From the NCBI RefSeq assembly GCF_002269125.1, contig NZ_NQKI01000033.1, positions 1-50,615 of the forward strand: DNA of 50,615 nt, in the 5' to 3' direction. Shown one piece after another: positions 16,094 to 24,653 of this stretch (the first letter of the stretch is position 1; each line of letters begins with the position of its first letter). The notes beneath the pieces were generated by a model. That model searched no databases, was not told where the DNA came from, and worked only from the letters and a program-made list of their open reading frames with translations. The position numbers and the translations under genes were made by a program. Source of the DNA: Pseudomonas lundensis (GTDB lineage: Bacteria; Pseudomonadota; Gammaproteobacteria; Pseudomonadales; Pseudomonadaceae).

Positions 16094-16447
16094 ATGGGAC
16101 GTTTGACCACTCACGTTTTGGATGCCGCACACGGTTGCCCTGGTAGCTCGATCAAGGTCGAGTTGTTTCGGGTTGAAGGTTCACAGTTGGAACTGGTTGC
16201 CACGGCCCTGACCAACAGCGACGGTCGTTGCGACGCGCCGCTGCTGGAGGGTGATAATTACCGCTCCGGGGTCTACCAGGTGCAGTTCAGTGCCGGCGAT
16301 TACTACCGCGCCCGCGGTGTGCAATTGCCACAACCGGCCTTTCTGGATGTTGTGGTACTGCGCTTCGGTATTGATGCCGAACAAGCGCACTACCACGTAC
16401 CGTTGTTGATTTCCCCTTACAGCTATTCCACGTATCGCGGAAGCTAG
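16094..16447 (+). CDS. uraH: 5-hydroxyisourate hydrolase
   Basis: The enzyme, transthyretin-related and tetrameric, opens 5-hydroxyisourate to OHCU, between PuuD and UraD. The 117-aa protein starts MGRLTTHVLDAAHGCPG, with the conserved THVLD His, and ends in the family's diagnostic YRGS. The middle carries the HYHVPLLISPYSYSTYRGS catalytic tail. The ATG lacks a strong ribosome binding site, but no other start fits the family length. It is transcribed alone, divergent from puuE, and ends at a strong terminator. Confidence 0.95.
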   Translation: MGRLTTHVLDAAHGCPGSSIKVELFRVEGSQLELVATALTNSDGRCDAPLLEGDNYRSGVYQVQFSAGDYYRARGVQLPQPAFLDVVVLRFGIDAEQAHYHVPLLISPYSYSTYRGS

Positions 16448-16472
16448 TTTCACCCTGCGCATGTGGTTTTTT

Positions 16473-16498
16473 GCCCGCTCACACTGCGGGCTTTTTTT
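16473..16498 (+). terminator. Terminator after uraH
   Basis: GCCCGC (16473-16478) pairs with GCGGGC (16486-16491) around a seven-base loop and is followed by seven T. It ends uraH; the opposing phospholipase gene stops a few bases beyond. Confidence 0.85.
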
Positions 16499-16501
16499 AT
16501 T

Positions 16502-18391
16502 TCACGGCCCAATCATTCGTATGCCTTGAACACGCACCAGTACGCGTATCGGGCAGCGCCAGGCAGGGCACAGACTGTCGCGCGCTTCGAGTTGGAATTC
16601 CCCCCAGTATTCGCCCATGCGCAAAGAGCCATTGTCACTCAGGTGGTACTCCAGGGTGAAAAACAGACTGGATCCCTCAGGGCAAGGCTGGTTGTTATTC
16701 ATTGGGCTTTTAGCGCACCCGCCTATAGATCTGGAGGCTCTGAGTTTAACGCTCGTTTGGGCGCCTGAAGGTCCTGTCACGCTAACGTTCAGCAAGGTGA
16801 AATTTTGCTCCTCGGCCCGATCAGTCAACTGGGTGGGGCCGACTCCCGAATTTAAGGCAACGACACCGGATTCGCTGAGTGCAGGTCGGGGAATCTTGAT
16901 TTGAGCAGCGCTTAGAGAGCTGTTATCTGTGCTGAGTCGCGAGAGCACCATCAATTCTGTGGTGCTTTGATTCAACGGCTGCCATGTGCTGTTGAGCCGG
17001 GTGAAAACCACAGAGTCATTGTTACGTAATGCATAGCGAGCGCCTTCCGGGGCCACGATGTCGGCAGGCAATTGGGCGGAAGAAACCGCATGGATAACGG
17101 CATGTTCAGGCGTATTGGCCGGTAGCAGGACTTCTCGCGAATAGTGTCGATTCGACATCTTAAACGCGAGGGTTGGGTAGCGTGATGTGAGTGCGTGCAC
17201 AGTATGGCGATCTGACTGGGTCGGATTCTCCACGGGGGAATGTAGTTTCCACCGCCGCAGTGCACCGTCATAGATAAAGAAAAAACAAAGGCCATTACTT
17301 AATGGCAGGTGCTCAACATTCAGGTCCAGATTGCTGCCATTGATAAGCGTGACGCGTTGGGCCGTTGACGTGATAACGATCGTGTCATTGTGTGATGCAC
17401 TGCTGGAGAAGAATACTTCCCGGCACCATTGACCATCGTGGAGCACTATCGTCAGTGCCCGGTGCTCGCCGGGCATAATCCCTTTAACAAAATGACTGCT
17501 ATCGGGGCTTAATTGCACCGCTGGCCTTAATGCAGCCACCTTTATCAGATTGGCATGTCGGCAATTACCCACGATGTAGCTTCTTAATGTCCAGTCCGTA
17601 TTGATTATTCTAAATGTTTGAATGTAGCTGTTGATATCCTTCGAGGCGAACCATTGACCGACTTTGTCGGAGAAATCATCGGGTGTGGGTGGGAATTTAT
17701 TATATTTTGCGCATTGGATGGAGCGTAATTCTCCCTCGGGTATGGTCTCCTGCGCGACGCTGTCCATGAACGTTTTCAACGCATCGGTCGAAGGGGAGAA
17801 GTCACCTTTCCAACGCTGATTGACACCCCCCCAAAATAGCGCGTCGCGCAGGCCTCTGTTATAGGCAATTACCGTATTCATGGGGCCTCTGGATTGAATC
17901 TGTTTTAGCGTAAAGGATCTGTAATGCGCAGGAATGAGCGCGTCAGTTCCCAGAGTCGTTTTAATAAGCGTAGCCAGTTCGGCATGTGCATCAGGGGTGA
18001 AATGTTCAAAGGTGTGGAAGTCCAGAATAACCAGTTCTTTGCCACCGGTGCGCTGGTGGAAACTGTTCAGTGCATCCAGAATGTCTCTTTTAATATTTCT
18101 TCCGGACCTTATGTGGTGAACCAGTAAGAAACGCTCTTGCTGCGTGCGTGCGGTCGGGTCGAACTCCACGCGCAAATCCAGAACGCGAACACCCCGGATA
18201 AGTTGGTTGAAGGGAGAATAATCTTGGCAGGTTCCGAAACTGGACGTATATAAAGCCTCACTGTCGACGCCCGAATTATGAGTGCCTGGCAATATAAGGT
18301 CTTCGATTCTTAAGTTCTGAATATCTGGCGTTTCTGAAATCCAGCGGTCCCAGCGATCAAGTTCAGTAATTTGAACACTTTGTGGTGTCAT
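16502..18391 (-). CDS. PI-PLC X-domain protein with long C-terminal extension
   Basis: The start taken is ATG 18391 (MTPQSVQITELDRWDRWI); an ATG pair ~36 bases upstream is possible. The product is about 629 aa. Residues ~20-300 are a phosphatidylinositol phospholipase C X domain: LRIEDLILPGTHNSGVD carries the first catalytic His, and LLVHHIRSGR the second. The remaining ~330 residues resemble no domain I know; the last part has paired cysteines (GGCAKSP, PCPEGS, CPAWRCP). No signal peptide is seen, so secretion would need another route. Base composition is lower in GC than the neighbours. It could act on phosphoinositides or GPI anchors, as in host-interaction lipases. Confidence 0.75.
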   Translation of the reverse strand: MTPQSVQITELDRWDRWISETPDIQNLRIEDLILPGTHNSGVDSEALYTSSFGTCQDYSPFNQLIRGVRVLDLRVEFDPTARTQQERFLLVHHIRSGRNIKRDILDALNSFHQRTGGKELVILDFHTFEHFTPDAHAELATLIKTTLGTDALIPAHYRSFTLKQIQSRGPMNTVIAYNRGLRDALFWGGVNQRWKGDFSPSTDALKTFMDSVAQETIPEGELRSIQCAKYNKFPPTPDDFSDKVGQWFASKDINSYIQTFRIINTDWTLRSYIVGNCRHANLIKVAALRPAVQLSPDSSHFVKGIMPGEHRALTIVLHDGQWCREVFFSSSASHNDTIVITSTAQRVTLINGSNLDLNVEHLPLSNGLCFFFIYDGALRRWKLHSPVENPTQSDRHTVHALTSRYPTLAFKMSNRHYSREVLLPANTPEHAVIHAVSSAQLPADIVAPEGARYALRNNDSVVFTRLNSTWQPLNQSTTELMVLSRLSTDNSSLSAAQIKIPRPALSESGVVALNSGVGPTQLTDRAEEQNFTLLNVSVTGPSGAQTSVKLRASRSIGGCAKSPMNNNQPCPEGSSLFFTLEYHLSDNGSLRMGEYWGEFQLEARDSLCPAWRCPIRVLVRVQGIRMIGP

Positions 18392-18542
18392 GGTTTCGCA
18401 CGTCCTTGTGGAGAGAAAAACCATCATGGAAATGCGTGAGCGATTGCTCAACTGCCAATATGTAAGTTTGACGTGATTATAAGTCACAGCATATGTATTG
18501 CACGGTTAACGAAAAAAACCGTCGGGTTCAGGAAGGAGGGCA

Positions 18543-18570
18543 CAAGCCAGACAATCTATGTTCTGGCTTG
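18543..18570. terminator. Hairpin downstream of the LysE-type gene
   Basis: CAAGCCAGA (18543-18551) pairs with TCTGGCTTG (18562-18570). There is no T-run on the minus strand, so termination of the LysE-type transcript is possible but not certain. Confidence 0.35.
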
Positions 18571-18588
18571 TTTGAAGTACTTAATGAA

Positions 18589-19215
18589 TCAGCGGCTCAA
18601 CAGTGACGCTGTTCCCGCGACACTGAACAGCCCTGCACTGACCCGGTTGAACCAGCTTTGGCCCTTGCCGCTGCGCAAGTACGACGCAGCCCCGTGGGCG
18701 CCCAGGCCATAGGCCAGTTTGCAAAGCAAGTCGAGTACGGTCCAGGTCGCAATCATCACCAACAACTGATTAAGGAACGGCAAGTCGGGATTGAGAAATT
18801 GCGGCAGAAAGGCGGCAAAAAACAGGATGTCTTTCGGGTTGCTCGCACCCAGCACAAACGCGCGCCCGAACAGTGCACTGAAGCGTGGCTTAGGGGCGGC
18901 TTCAGGCACAGTGGCTGCTTGTGCGGGCTGGCGCGACTGCTTCCAGCTTTGCCACGCGAGGTAGAACAGGTAGAGCGCGCCCACGATCTTAAGCGCGCTG
19001 AACAGTTGCTCCGAGGCCAGTAGCAATGCGCCCAACCCCAGCGCCGATGCGCTCAACAGGCAAATCGAGGCGAATACCCCGCCCAAAAAGGCCGGGTATG
19101 AACGGCGCAGGCCGTAGTTCAAACTGTTGCTGATCATCAATAACGACAACGGCCCCGGAATCAGGATTACCACTAATGCCGCGCTGCTGAACAGCAGCCA
19201 GGTTTCCAGACTCAT
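18589..19215 (-). CDS. LysE/RhtB-family amino-acid exporter
   Basis: The 208-aa membrane protein starts at ATG 19215 (MSLETWLLFSSAALVVILIP), seven bases after GGAGG. It has about six helices and the family motif PGPLSLLMISNSLNYGLRR near residue 20, followed by GASNPKDILFFAAFLPQF near residue 130. The family exports amino acids and related small molecules by proton exchange. It lies 59 bases after the purine permease in the same direction and may be co-transcribed with it. Substrate unknown. Confidence 0.88.
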   Translation of the reverse strand: MSLETWLLFSSAALVVILIPGPLSLLMISNSLNYGLRRSYPAFLGGVFASICLLSASALGLGALLLASEQLFSALKIVGALYLFYLAWQSWKQSRQPAQAATVPEAAPKPRFSALFGRAFVLGASNPKDILFFAAFLPQFLNPDLPFLNQLLVMIATWTVLDLLCKLAYGLGAHGAASYLRSGKGQSWFNRVSAGLFSVAGTASLLSR

Positions 19216-19274
19216 CACTTCCTCCATGTCACATGCGCCCCGCACAGCGGCGGGGCAGGTTGATATCACCCCGT

Positions 19275-20624
19275 TTACAGGTAAATAAACTTGGCGACGA
19301 AAATGGCGCACAGCACCCACAGGCTGATAGAGATTTCACGGTACTTGCCCGTACCGGCCTTGAGTGCCACGTAGCTGATGAAGCCCAGGGCAATGCCATC
19401 CGCTACTGAAAAGGTCAAAGGCATCATGATCATCGTCACGATGGCCGGAATGCAGTCAGTCGGCTCGTCCCAATTGATGTGTTGCATGCCGCCTACCATC
19501 AGCATGGCGACGTAGATCAGCGCACCGGCTGTGGCATACGCGGGGATCATGCCTGCCAGTGGGGCGAAAAACATGGCGGCAACAAACAGCACGCCCACGG
19601 TCACGGCTGTGAGTCCGGTACGTCCGCCTGCCGCCACGCCGGCAGCACTTTCAACGTAACTGGTGACGGGGGGGACGCCCACCACGGCCCCGAAGACGCT
19701 GGAGGCGCTGTCGGCCTTGAGCGCGCGGGACAGGTTTTCGATTTTGCCGTCAGCGTTCACCAGCCCGGCGCGTTGGGCCACGCCCATCAACGTGCCCGCA
19801 GTGTCAAACATGTGCACAAACAAAAAGGCCAGCACCACGCTGATCATGCTGATATTGAACACACCCTTGAGGTCCATGGCCATCCAGGTCGGCGCCAGGC
19901 TCGGTGGGGCAGAGAGAATGCCGTTGTAATGCACCAGATCCAGCCCCCAGCCGGCCAGCGTCACGGCGATAATGCTGATCAGGATCGCGCCAAACACGCG
20001 GTGATAACTGAGCACGGCAATCATCAAGAAGCACACGGCGGCCAGTAGCGGCGCGGGGTCACGCAAGGACCCAAGTTTGATCAGGGTCGCCGGGCTGTCG
20101 ACAATAATGCCCGAGGTTTTCAGGCCAATCAGGCCCAGAAACAGGCCGACGCCGGCACCCATGGCGTAGCGCAGGCTAACGGGAATGCTATTGAGCAGCC
20201 ATTCGCGGACGCGCGACAGGGTCAAAATCAGAAAAAGTACCCCGGACACGAACACGGCGCCCAGCGCGGTTTCCCAGCTGTAGCCCATGGTCCCGACCAC
20301 GGTGTAGGTGAAAAACGCATTCAAGCCCATCCCTGGGGCTAGGCCTACAGGCCAGTTGGCATACAGGCCCATGAGCAGGCTACCGAGTGCGGCAGCAATG
20401 CAGGTGGCGACAAAGGCCGCGCCATGGTTGATGCCAGCGTCAGCCATGATGTTGGGGTTGACGAAGATGATGTACGCCATGGTGATAAACGTGGTCAGCC
20501 CGGCGATCAATTCCGTTTTGACTGTGGTGCCATGCTGCGACAGTTTGAACAGGCGTTCTAGCCAGCCACGTTGAATGGGCGGCGATAGATCCAGGGCAGG
20601 GGCGTGCGGTTTAGGGCTGTCCAC
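19275..20624 (-). CDS. AzgA-type NCS2 purine (guanine/hypoxanthine) permease
   Basis: The 449-aa protein shows the AzgA/PbuG branch of purine permeases: TELIAGLTTFITMAYIIFVN near residue 37, NWPVGLAPGMGLNAFFTYTV near 90 and GVPPVTSYVESAAGVAAGGR near 315. About 12-14 helices are predicted. Members import hypoxanthine, guanine or adenine with protons. The promoter region holds a TTGTATACAA palindrome identical to that before puuE, so it probably belongs to the same purine regulon. Confidence 0.9.
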   Translation of the reverse strand: MDSPKPHAPALDLSPPIQRGWLERLFKLSQHGTTVKTELIAGLTTFITMAYIIFVNPNIMADAGINHGAAFVATCIAAALGSLLMGLYANWPVGLAPGMGLNAFFTYTVVGTMGYSWETALGAVFVSGVLFLILTLSRVREWLLNSIPVSLRYAMGAGVGLFLGLIGLKTSGIIVDSPATLIKLGSLRDPAPLLAAVCFLMIAVLSYHRVFGAILISIIAVTLAGWGLDLVHYNGILSAPPSLAPTWMAMDLKGVFNISMISVVLAFLFVHMFDTAGTLMGVAQRAGLVNADGKIENLSRALKADSASSVFGAVVGVPPVTSYVESAAGVAAGGRTGLTAVTVGVLFVAAMFFAPLAGMIPAYATAGALIYVAMLMVGGMQHINWDEPTDCIPAIVTMIMMPLTFSVADGIALGFISYVALKAGTGKYREISISLWVLCAIFVAKFIYL

Positions 20625-20738
20625 AGTGATTTCCTCAGGCTTTTATTGTTTTTGAGTGCGCTGGTTGAGGCAAATGACGCAAGAAACAACAGCTTCCTGA
20701 CTGAAGGGTCAAGAAAGTGCGTGAGGTGAATTATGCTT

Positions 20739-20748
20739 TTGTATACAA
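20739..20748. promoter_or_regulatory. TTGTATACAA operator before the purine permease
   Basis: A perfect 10-bp palindrome 115 bases upstream of the permease ATG, in an AT-rich stretch, identical to the site at 15752-15761 near puuE. Its recurrence only at purine genes in this window suggests a shared regulator. Confidence 0.6.
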
Positions 20749-20815
20749 ATAAAGCAAATAATGTTTTCAAAATTGTGCGGGGGGATTGAGCGGGCAGGTG
20801 TGGGGTCGCGATGAC

Positions 20816-21253
20816 TCAGGCCCGGGTTTGACCCAACGCATGATTGATGGCCAGCCATCCATTAACGGCGTCTTCACCCTCTTGGGCGAAGACACGCTGC
20901 AAAAGTTTGACTTGTTCGCGACGCAAATTTCTTTCAAAACGCACACCGTCCGGGGTCAGTTCCAGCAGACGTTTGCGTTTGTCGGTTTCGGGCGCGACGC
21001 TGCGGACCAGGTTCATTTCAATCAACTGACGCAATGGCGTGTTCAATGCTTGCTTGCTGACCCCTAGCAGGGTCAACAGCTCTTTGACGCTCACGCCGGG
21101 GTAATGGGCGATAAAAAACACGATGCGCTGATGCACCCGGCTCAGCCCGCGACGCGCCAGCATTTCATCCGCCTTGGCGGTAAATGCTTGATAGCCAAAG
21201 AAGAAGGCTTGCATGGCGGCACGCTGGGTGGTCGGATTTTTAAGGTCAAGCAT
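20816..21253 (-). CDS. MarR-family transcriptional regulator
   Basis: The 145-aa protein has the winged helix core: ARRGLSRVHQRIVFFIAHY, then VSVKELLTLLGVSKQALNTP (recognition helix) and the wing LVRSVAPETDKRKRLLELTP. It is divergent from an aminotransferase gene, and two identical 15-bp palindromes lie at its own start and in the spacer, which suggests autoregulation and control of the aminotransferase. The ligand is unknown. Confidence 0.9.
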   Translation of the reverse strand: MLDLKNPTTQRAAMQAFFFGYQAFTAKADEMLARRGLSRVHQRIVFFIAHYPGVSVKELLTLLGVSKQALNTPLRQLIEMNLVRSVAPETDKRKRLLELTPDGVRFERNLRREQVKLLQRVFAQEGEDAVNGWLAINHALGQTRA

Positions 21254-21301
21254 ATTGACGTATCTAGGCTGCGCGGCGTAATTTCGGTCAAGCAGTTTGA
21301 C
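21245..21301. promoter_or_regulatory. Paired MarR operators GTCAA-N5-TTGAC
   Basis: GTCAAGCATATTGAC (21245-21259, covering the MarR start codon) and GTCAAGCAGTTTGAC (21287-21301) share both arms and the GCA of the spacer. Their centres are 42 bp apart, four helical turns, so two dimers would lie on the same face. They are the likely binding sites for the adjacent MarR protein. Confidence 0.75.
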
Positions 21302-21335
21302 TTATTTCTAATTACTTCCGCTACCGGTGATCTGT

Positions 21336-22502
21336 ATGGCCTTCTCCGAACGTGTTTCCCGCCTGAAAAGTTCTTTGATTCGCGAAATTCTGGCTGCGGC
21401 CCAACGTCCGGAAGTCATGTCGTTTGCAGGCGGTCTACCGGCTGAAGCAATGCTGCCCAAAGTCGACTGGGCCGACATGCCGGCCTCGATGGGTCAATAC
21501 GGCATGAGCGAAGGCGAGCCGGCGCTGCGTGAAGTGCTGGCGGCCGAAGCGCGTGCCTTGGGCGTTGACTGCGACGCCAGCCAGGTCATGGTGCTCAGCG
21601 GTTCGCAGCAAGCCCTTGATCTGGCGGCCAAGCTGTACATCGACAAGGGCACTGAAATCATGCTCGAAGCGCCGACCTATCTGGCGGCCTTGCAGATCTT
21701 TCAATTGTTCGGCGCGCAGTGCCTGACCTTTCCCTTGCAGGCTGACGGCCCCGATTTGGCGGCACTGCGCAGCGAGCTGGAAAAACACACCCCCGCCTTC
21801 ATCTACCTGATCCCGACGTTCCAGAACCCCTCGGCCGTGCGCTATAGCGAAGCCAAGCGCGATGCCGTAGCAGCGCTGCTGGATGAGTTCGGCGTGACAT
21901 TGATTGAAGACGAACCCTACCGCGAGCTGAATTTCGACGGCGGCAGTGCCACACCGATTGTCAGCCGCTTGAAAAAGGCCAGCTGGATCTACACCGGTAC
22001 GGTCTCCAAAACCCTGCTGCCGGGTCTGCGCGTGGGTTTCCTGATCGCCAGCCCAGATTTGTTCCCCCACTTGCTGCGCCTCAAGCAATCGGCGGACCTG
22101 CACACCAACCGTGTAGGGCAGTGGCAGGCGTTGCAGTGGATCGGCACTGAAAAGATGCGCAATCACTTGGCCGAACTGCGTGACTTTTACCGCGTGCGCC
22201 GCGATGGTTTTCAGTCTGCATTGCAAGAACACTTCGCGGACCTGGCCGACTGGCACGTGCCGCAGGGCGGGTTGTTCTTCTGGCTGACCCTCAAGCAGCC
22301 GCTCGACACCCGCACCTTGCTCAAACCGGCGCTGGACCAGAATGTCGCGTTCATGCCGGGGGAACCGTTCTTTGCCGAGCCTGACCAAAACATCGGTAGC
22401 TTGCGTTTGAACTTCAGCCACATCGATCCGGAGCGTTTGCACGAGGGCCTCAAGCGTCTGGCCAACGTCATTCGTCAAGCACAGGCCGCCGAGGCGGCAT
22501 AG
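21336..22502 (+). CDS. PLP-dependent aminotransferase, class I/II (LysN / 2-aminoadipate type)
   Basis: The start chosen is ATG 21336 (MAFSERVSRLKSSLIREIL). The 388-aa protein has fold type I aminotransferase features: SFAGGLPAEAMLP near the N-terminus, LSGSQQALDLAAKL (PLP-phosphate loop), IPTFQNPSAVRYSEAKRDA, EDEPYRELNF and the PLP lysine in TGTVSKTLLPGLRVGF. This layout is that of 2-aminoadipate or aromatic/branched-chain aminotransferases of the MocR-like group without a DNA-binding domain. It is divergent from MarR and ten bases before a GST gene, likely one operon. Confidence 0.88.
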   Translation: MAFSERVSRLKSSLIREILAAAQRPEVMSFAGGLPAEAMLPKVDWADMPASMGQYGMSEGEPALREVLAAEARALGVDCDASQVMVLSGSQQALDLAAKLYIDKGTEIMLEAPTYLAALQIFQLFGAQCLTFPLQADGPDLAALRSELEKHTPAFIYLIPTFQNPSAVRYSEAKRDAVAALLDEFGVTLIEDEPYRELNFDGGSATPIVSRLKKASWIYTGTVSKTLLPGLRVGFLIASPDLFPHLLRLKQSADLHTNRVGQWQALQWIGTEKMRNHLAELRDFYRVRRDGFQSALQEHFADLADWHVPQGGLFFWLTLKQPLDTRTLLKPALDQNVAFMPGEPFFAEPDQNIGSLRLNFSHIDPERLHEGLKRLANVIRQAQAAEAA

Positions 22503-22512
22503 AGGGTTCGGG

Positions 22513-23115
22513 ATGCTTAAGGTTTATGGCGATTACAACTCGGGCAACTGCTACAAAATCAAGCTGATGCTGCACCTGTTGGGGCTTGAGTACGAGTGGC
22601 AGTCAGTGGACATCCTCAATGGGGAGACTGAAACCCCGGCGTTCCTGGCGAAAAACCCCAACGGCAAAGTGCCGGTCCTTGAGCTTGAGGACGGGACGTG
22701 CCTGTGGGAATCCAACGCGATCCTCAATTACCTCGCGGACGGTAGCGAGTTTCTGCCGACAGAGCCGCGTTTGCGCACCCAAGTGTTGCAGTGGCAGTTT
22801 TTCGAGCAGTACAGCCATGAACCCTACATCGCCGTGGCGCGCTTCATTCAGTTCTATCTGGGGCTGCCTCAGGCGCGTATTGAGGAATACCGCGCATTGC
22901 AAAAGCGCGGTTATAAAGCGCTGGACGTGATGGAGCAGCAACTGGCCCGCACCCCGTATCTGGTGGGTGAGCACTACTCGATTGCCGATGTGACGCTGTA
23001 TGCCTACACCCACGTCGCGCATCAGGGTGGCTTTGATCTCGCGGCTTACCCGAGCATTCAAGCCTGGTTGGCACGCGTGGCCAGTCACCCGCGCCACGTG
23101 ACCATGCTGGGTTAA
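22513..23115 (+). CDS. Glutathione S-transferase family protein
   Basis: The 200-aa protein has a thioredoxin-fold N-terminus with YNSGNCYKIKLMLHLLG, the cis-Pro turn GKVPVLELEDG and ESNAILNYLADG for glutathione binding, and a helical C-terminal domain with the N-capping box YSIADVTLYAYTH. Substrate unknown. It follows the aminotransferase by ten bases and ends before a terminator. Confidence 0.9.
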   Translation: MLKVYGDYNSGNCYKIKLMLHLLGLEYEWQSVDILNGETETPAFLAKNPNGKVPVLELEDGTCLWESNAILNYLADGSEFLPTEPRLRTQVLQWQFFEQYSHEPYIAVARFIQFYLGLPQARIEEYRALQKRGYKALDVMEQQLARTPYLVGEHYSIADVTLYAYTHVAHQGGFDLAAYPSIQAWLARVASHPRHVTMLG

Positions 23116-23132
23116 ACAACCGCGTACAAAAA

Positions 23133-23156
23133 AACCGGCCCTGTGCCGGTTTTTTT
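23133..23156. terminator. Bidirectional terminator
   Basis: ACCGGC pairs with GCCGGT around five bases (about 23134-23150), with A-rich and T-rich flanks (AAAAAAA before, TTTTTTT after), so it can end both the GST gene and the opposing glutaredoxin-like gene. Confidence 0.85.
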
Positions 23157-23187
23157 GTGCTCGTCGGGAGCCGCCGGTGTTGGCGTG

Positions 23188-23559
23188 TTACACGTTGGCG
23201 AAACGGTTGTTGAGGTAATCAATGATGACGTTGGACTCGTACATCCAGGTGGTCTTGCCATCTTCCTCGATACGCAAGCAAGGGACTTTGATTTTGCCGC
23301 CTTGTTCCAGCAGGGTTTGACGGTCCTGCTCGTTGTTTTTTGCATCCCGCAACGCGACCGGTACATTCAGGCGGCGCAACGTGCGACGGGTCTTCACGCA
23401 AAATGGGCACGCGTGGAACTGGTACAGGGTCAGGCCTTGGGCGGCTTGGTCGACCTGCGCCTGAGCGGTGGCGGGGCGCTGTTTTTTGCTGGGGCGGGTC
23501 AGGAAATCGCCAGCGATAATCAGCTGGCCCAGGCCTACGCGGAGCGCTTTGATAAACAC
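23188..23559 (-). CDS. Glutaredoxin/GST N-terminal-like protein
   Basis: The 123-aa protein has an N-terminal hydrophobic/basic leader (MFIKALRVGLGQLIIAG) and then a glutaredoxin fold with the redox motif ACPFCVKTRR, cis-Pro turn KVPCLRIEEDG and the C-terminal glutathione-site segment YESNVIIDYLNNRF. It is typical of conserved Pseudomonas glutaredoxin-like proteins near folE. It likely reduces disulfides with glutathione; the partner is unknown. Confidence 0.85.
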   Translation of the reverse strand: MFIKALRVGLGQLIIAGDFLTRPSKKQRPATAQAQVDQAAQGLTLYQFHACPFCVKTRRTLRRLNVPVALRDAKNNEQDRQTLLEQGGKIKVPCLRIEEDGKTTWMYESNVIIDYLNNRFANV

Positions 23560-23616
23560 AGTAATAGCCTCATGGGCAAGAAAGAAGGCCCGCAGCTTAC
23601 CTGAAAACCGGGTGCG

Positions 23617-23646
23617 AAAAAAAACCGGCGATGAGCGCCGGTTTCT
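23617..23646. terminator. Terminator between folE and the glutaredoxin-like gene
   Basis: CCGGCG (23625-23630) pairs with CGCCGG (23636-23641). On the minus strand the stem is followed by TTTTTTTT, so it terminates folE transcription. Confidence 0.85.
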
Positions 23647-23660
23647 TCAGGGAGCGGATT

Positions 23661-24206
23661 TCACTTGATCAGGCTGAGAAACTCGCTGCGCGTGGCGGCA
23701 TTGTCGCGAAACTCACCGAGCATCACAGACGTGATCATCGACGAGTTCTGCTTCTCGACACCGCGCATCATCATGCACATGTGCTTGGCTTCAATCACCA
23801 CGGCCACGCCGAGTGCGCCAGTGACTTGCAACACTGCATCAGCAATCTGGCGGCTCAGGTTTTCCTGAATCTGCAAGCGGCGCGCATACATGTCCACGAT
23901 ACGTGCGACTTTCGAAAGCCCGAGCACTTTGCCACTCGGAATGTAAGCCACATGTGCTTTGCCGATAAAAGGCAGCAAGTGGTGTTCGCACAGCGAATAC
24001 AGCTCGATGTCCTTGACCAGTACCATTTCGCTGTTGTCCGAGCTGAACAGGGCACCGTTGGTGACTTCTTCCAGCGTTTGCTCGTAACCGCGGCAAAGGT
24101 ACTGCATGGCCTTCGCTGCACGCTTTGGCGTGTCCAGCAGGCCTTCGCGCGAGACGTCTTCGCCAAGCTGACCGAGGATGGCGGTGTAGTTTTGTTCCAA
24201 TGTCAC
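23661..24206 (-). CDS. folE: GTP cyclohydrolase I
   Basis: FolE converts GTP to 7,8-dihydroneopterin triphosphate, the first step of tetrahydrofolate synthesis. The start is GTG 24206 (MTLEQNYTAILGQLGEDVSR), giving 181 aa, the usual length; the longer frame reads through a promoter region. Zinc and active-site motifs are intact: SLCEHHLLPFIGKAHVAYIP and EAKHMCMMMRGVEKQNSSM. It is transcribed alone. Confidence 0.95.
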   Translation of the reverse strand: MTLEQNYTAILGQLGEDVSREGLLDTPKRAAKAMQYLCRGYEQTLEEVTNGALFSSDNSEMVLVKDIELYSLCEHHLLPFIGKAHVAYIPSGKVLGLSKVARIVDMYARRLQIQENLSRQIADAVLQVTGALGVAVVIEAKHMCMMMRGVEKQNSSMITSVMLGEFRDNAATRSEFLSLIK

Positions 24207-24653
24207 AGGGCTATATTCCGTGCGGATTTCATCGTGGTACCTCATCGGGTTGTACCAAATTTGTACCAATCATGCTGTTGGCGAGTGTCCCGAGCTCGCT
24301 CCAGGGTGTACTGGAATTCAGCCATATTGCGGCAGTGGATCACACACTTTGTACGCGGTGGCCCAGATGATTGGCGATAAACGCAGGGTTCATGCCTGCC
24401 AGGGGGCACATGGTAGCCCAGGAGTGCGTGCAGGTGTATTGGCGGTGTGACCTGATTTTCATTTTGCGGGGGCGTGCTACGTAATCGAAGGGTGTGAATG
24501 CGTAGAGCGAGGGAGAAAAGCTTCACGCATTCAGTGCAAACCCGCTGGAGTCCACTAATCTGGTGCATCAGGCGTTGATTGCCCCTCGCGCATGTCCGGG
24601 CTGTATGGGGCCTGGAGCCGAGTGACGAGAGAATGACTCACAGGAGGATGCCC
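24207..24653. other. Intergenic region between folE and a 32-aa gene
   Basis: This 447-bp stretch has no convincing gene. It holds a direct repeat TTGTACCAA (24250-24258 and 24261-24269) 44 bases upstream of folE, possibly an operator or promoter element, and an inverted repeat TGAATGCGT (24495-24503) with ACGCATTCA (24525-24533). A leader or small RNA is possible but nothing is recognised. Confidence 0.35.

Noticed and set aside
21435..22478. 347-aa antisense ORF over the aminotransferase
   Set aside because: Shadow of a GC-rich gene with strong third-position bias; the sense strand has all catalytic motifs.
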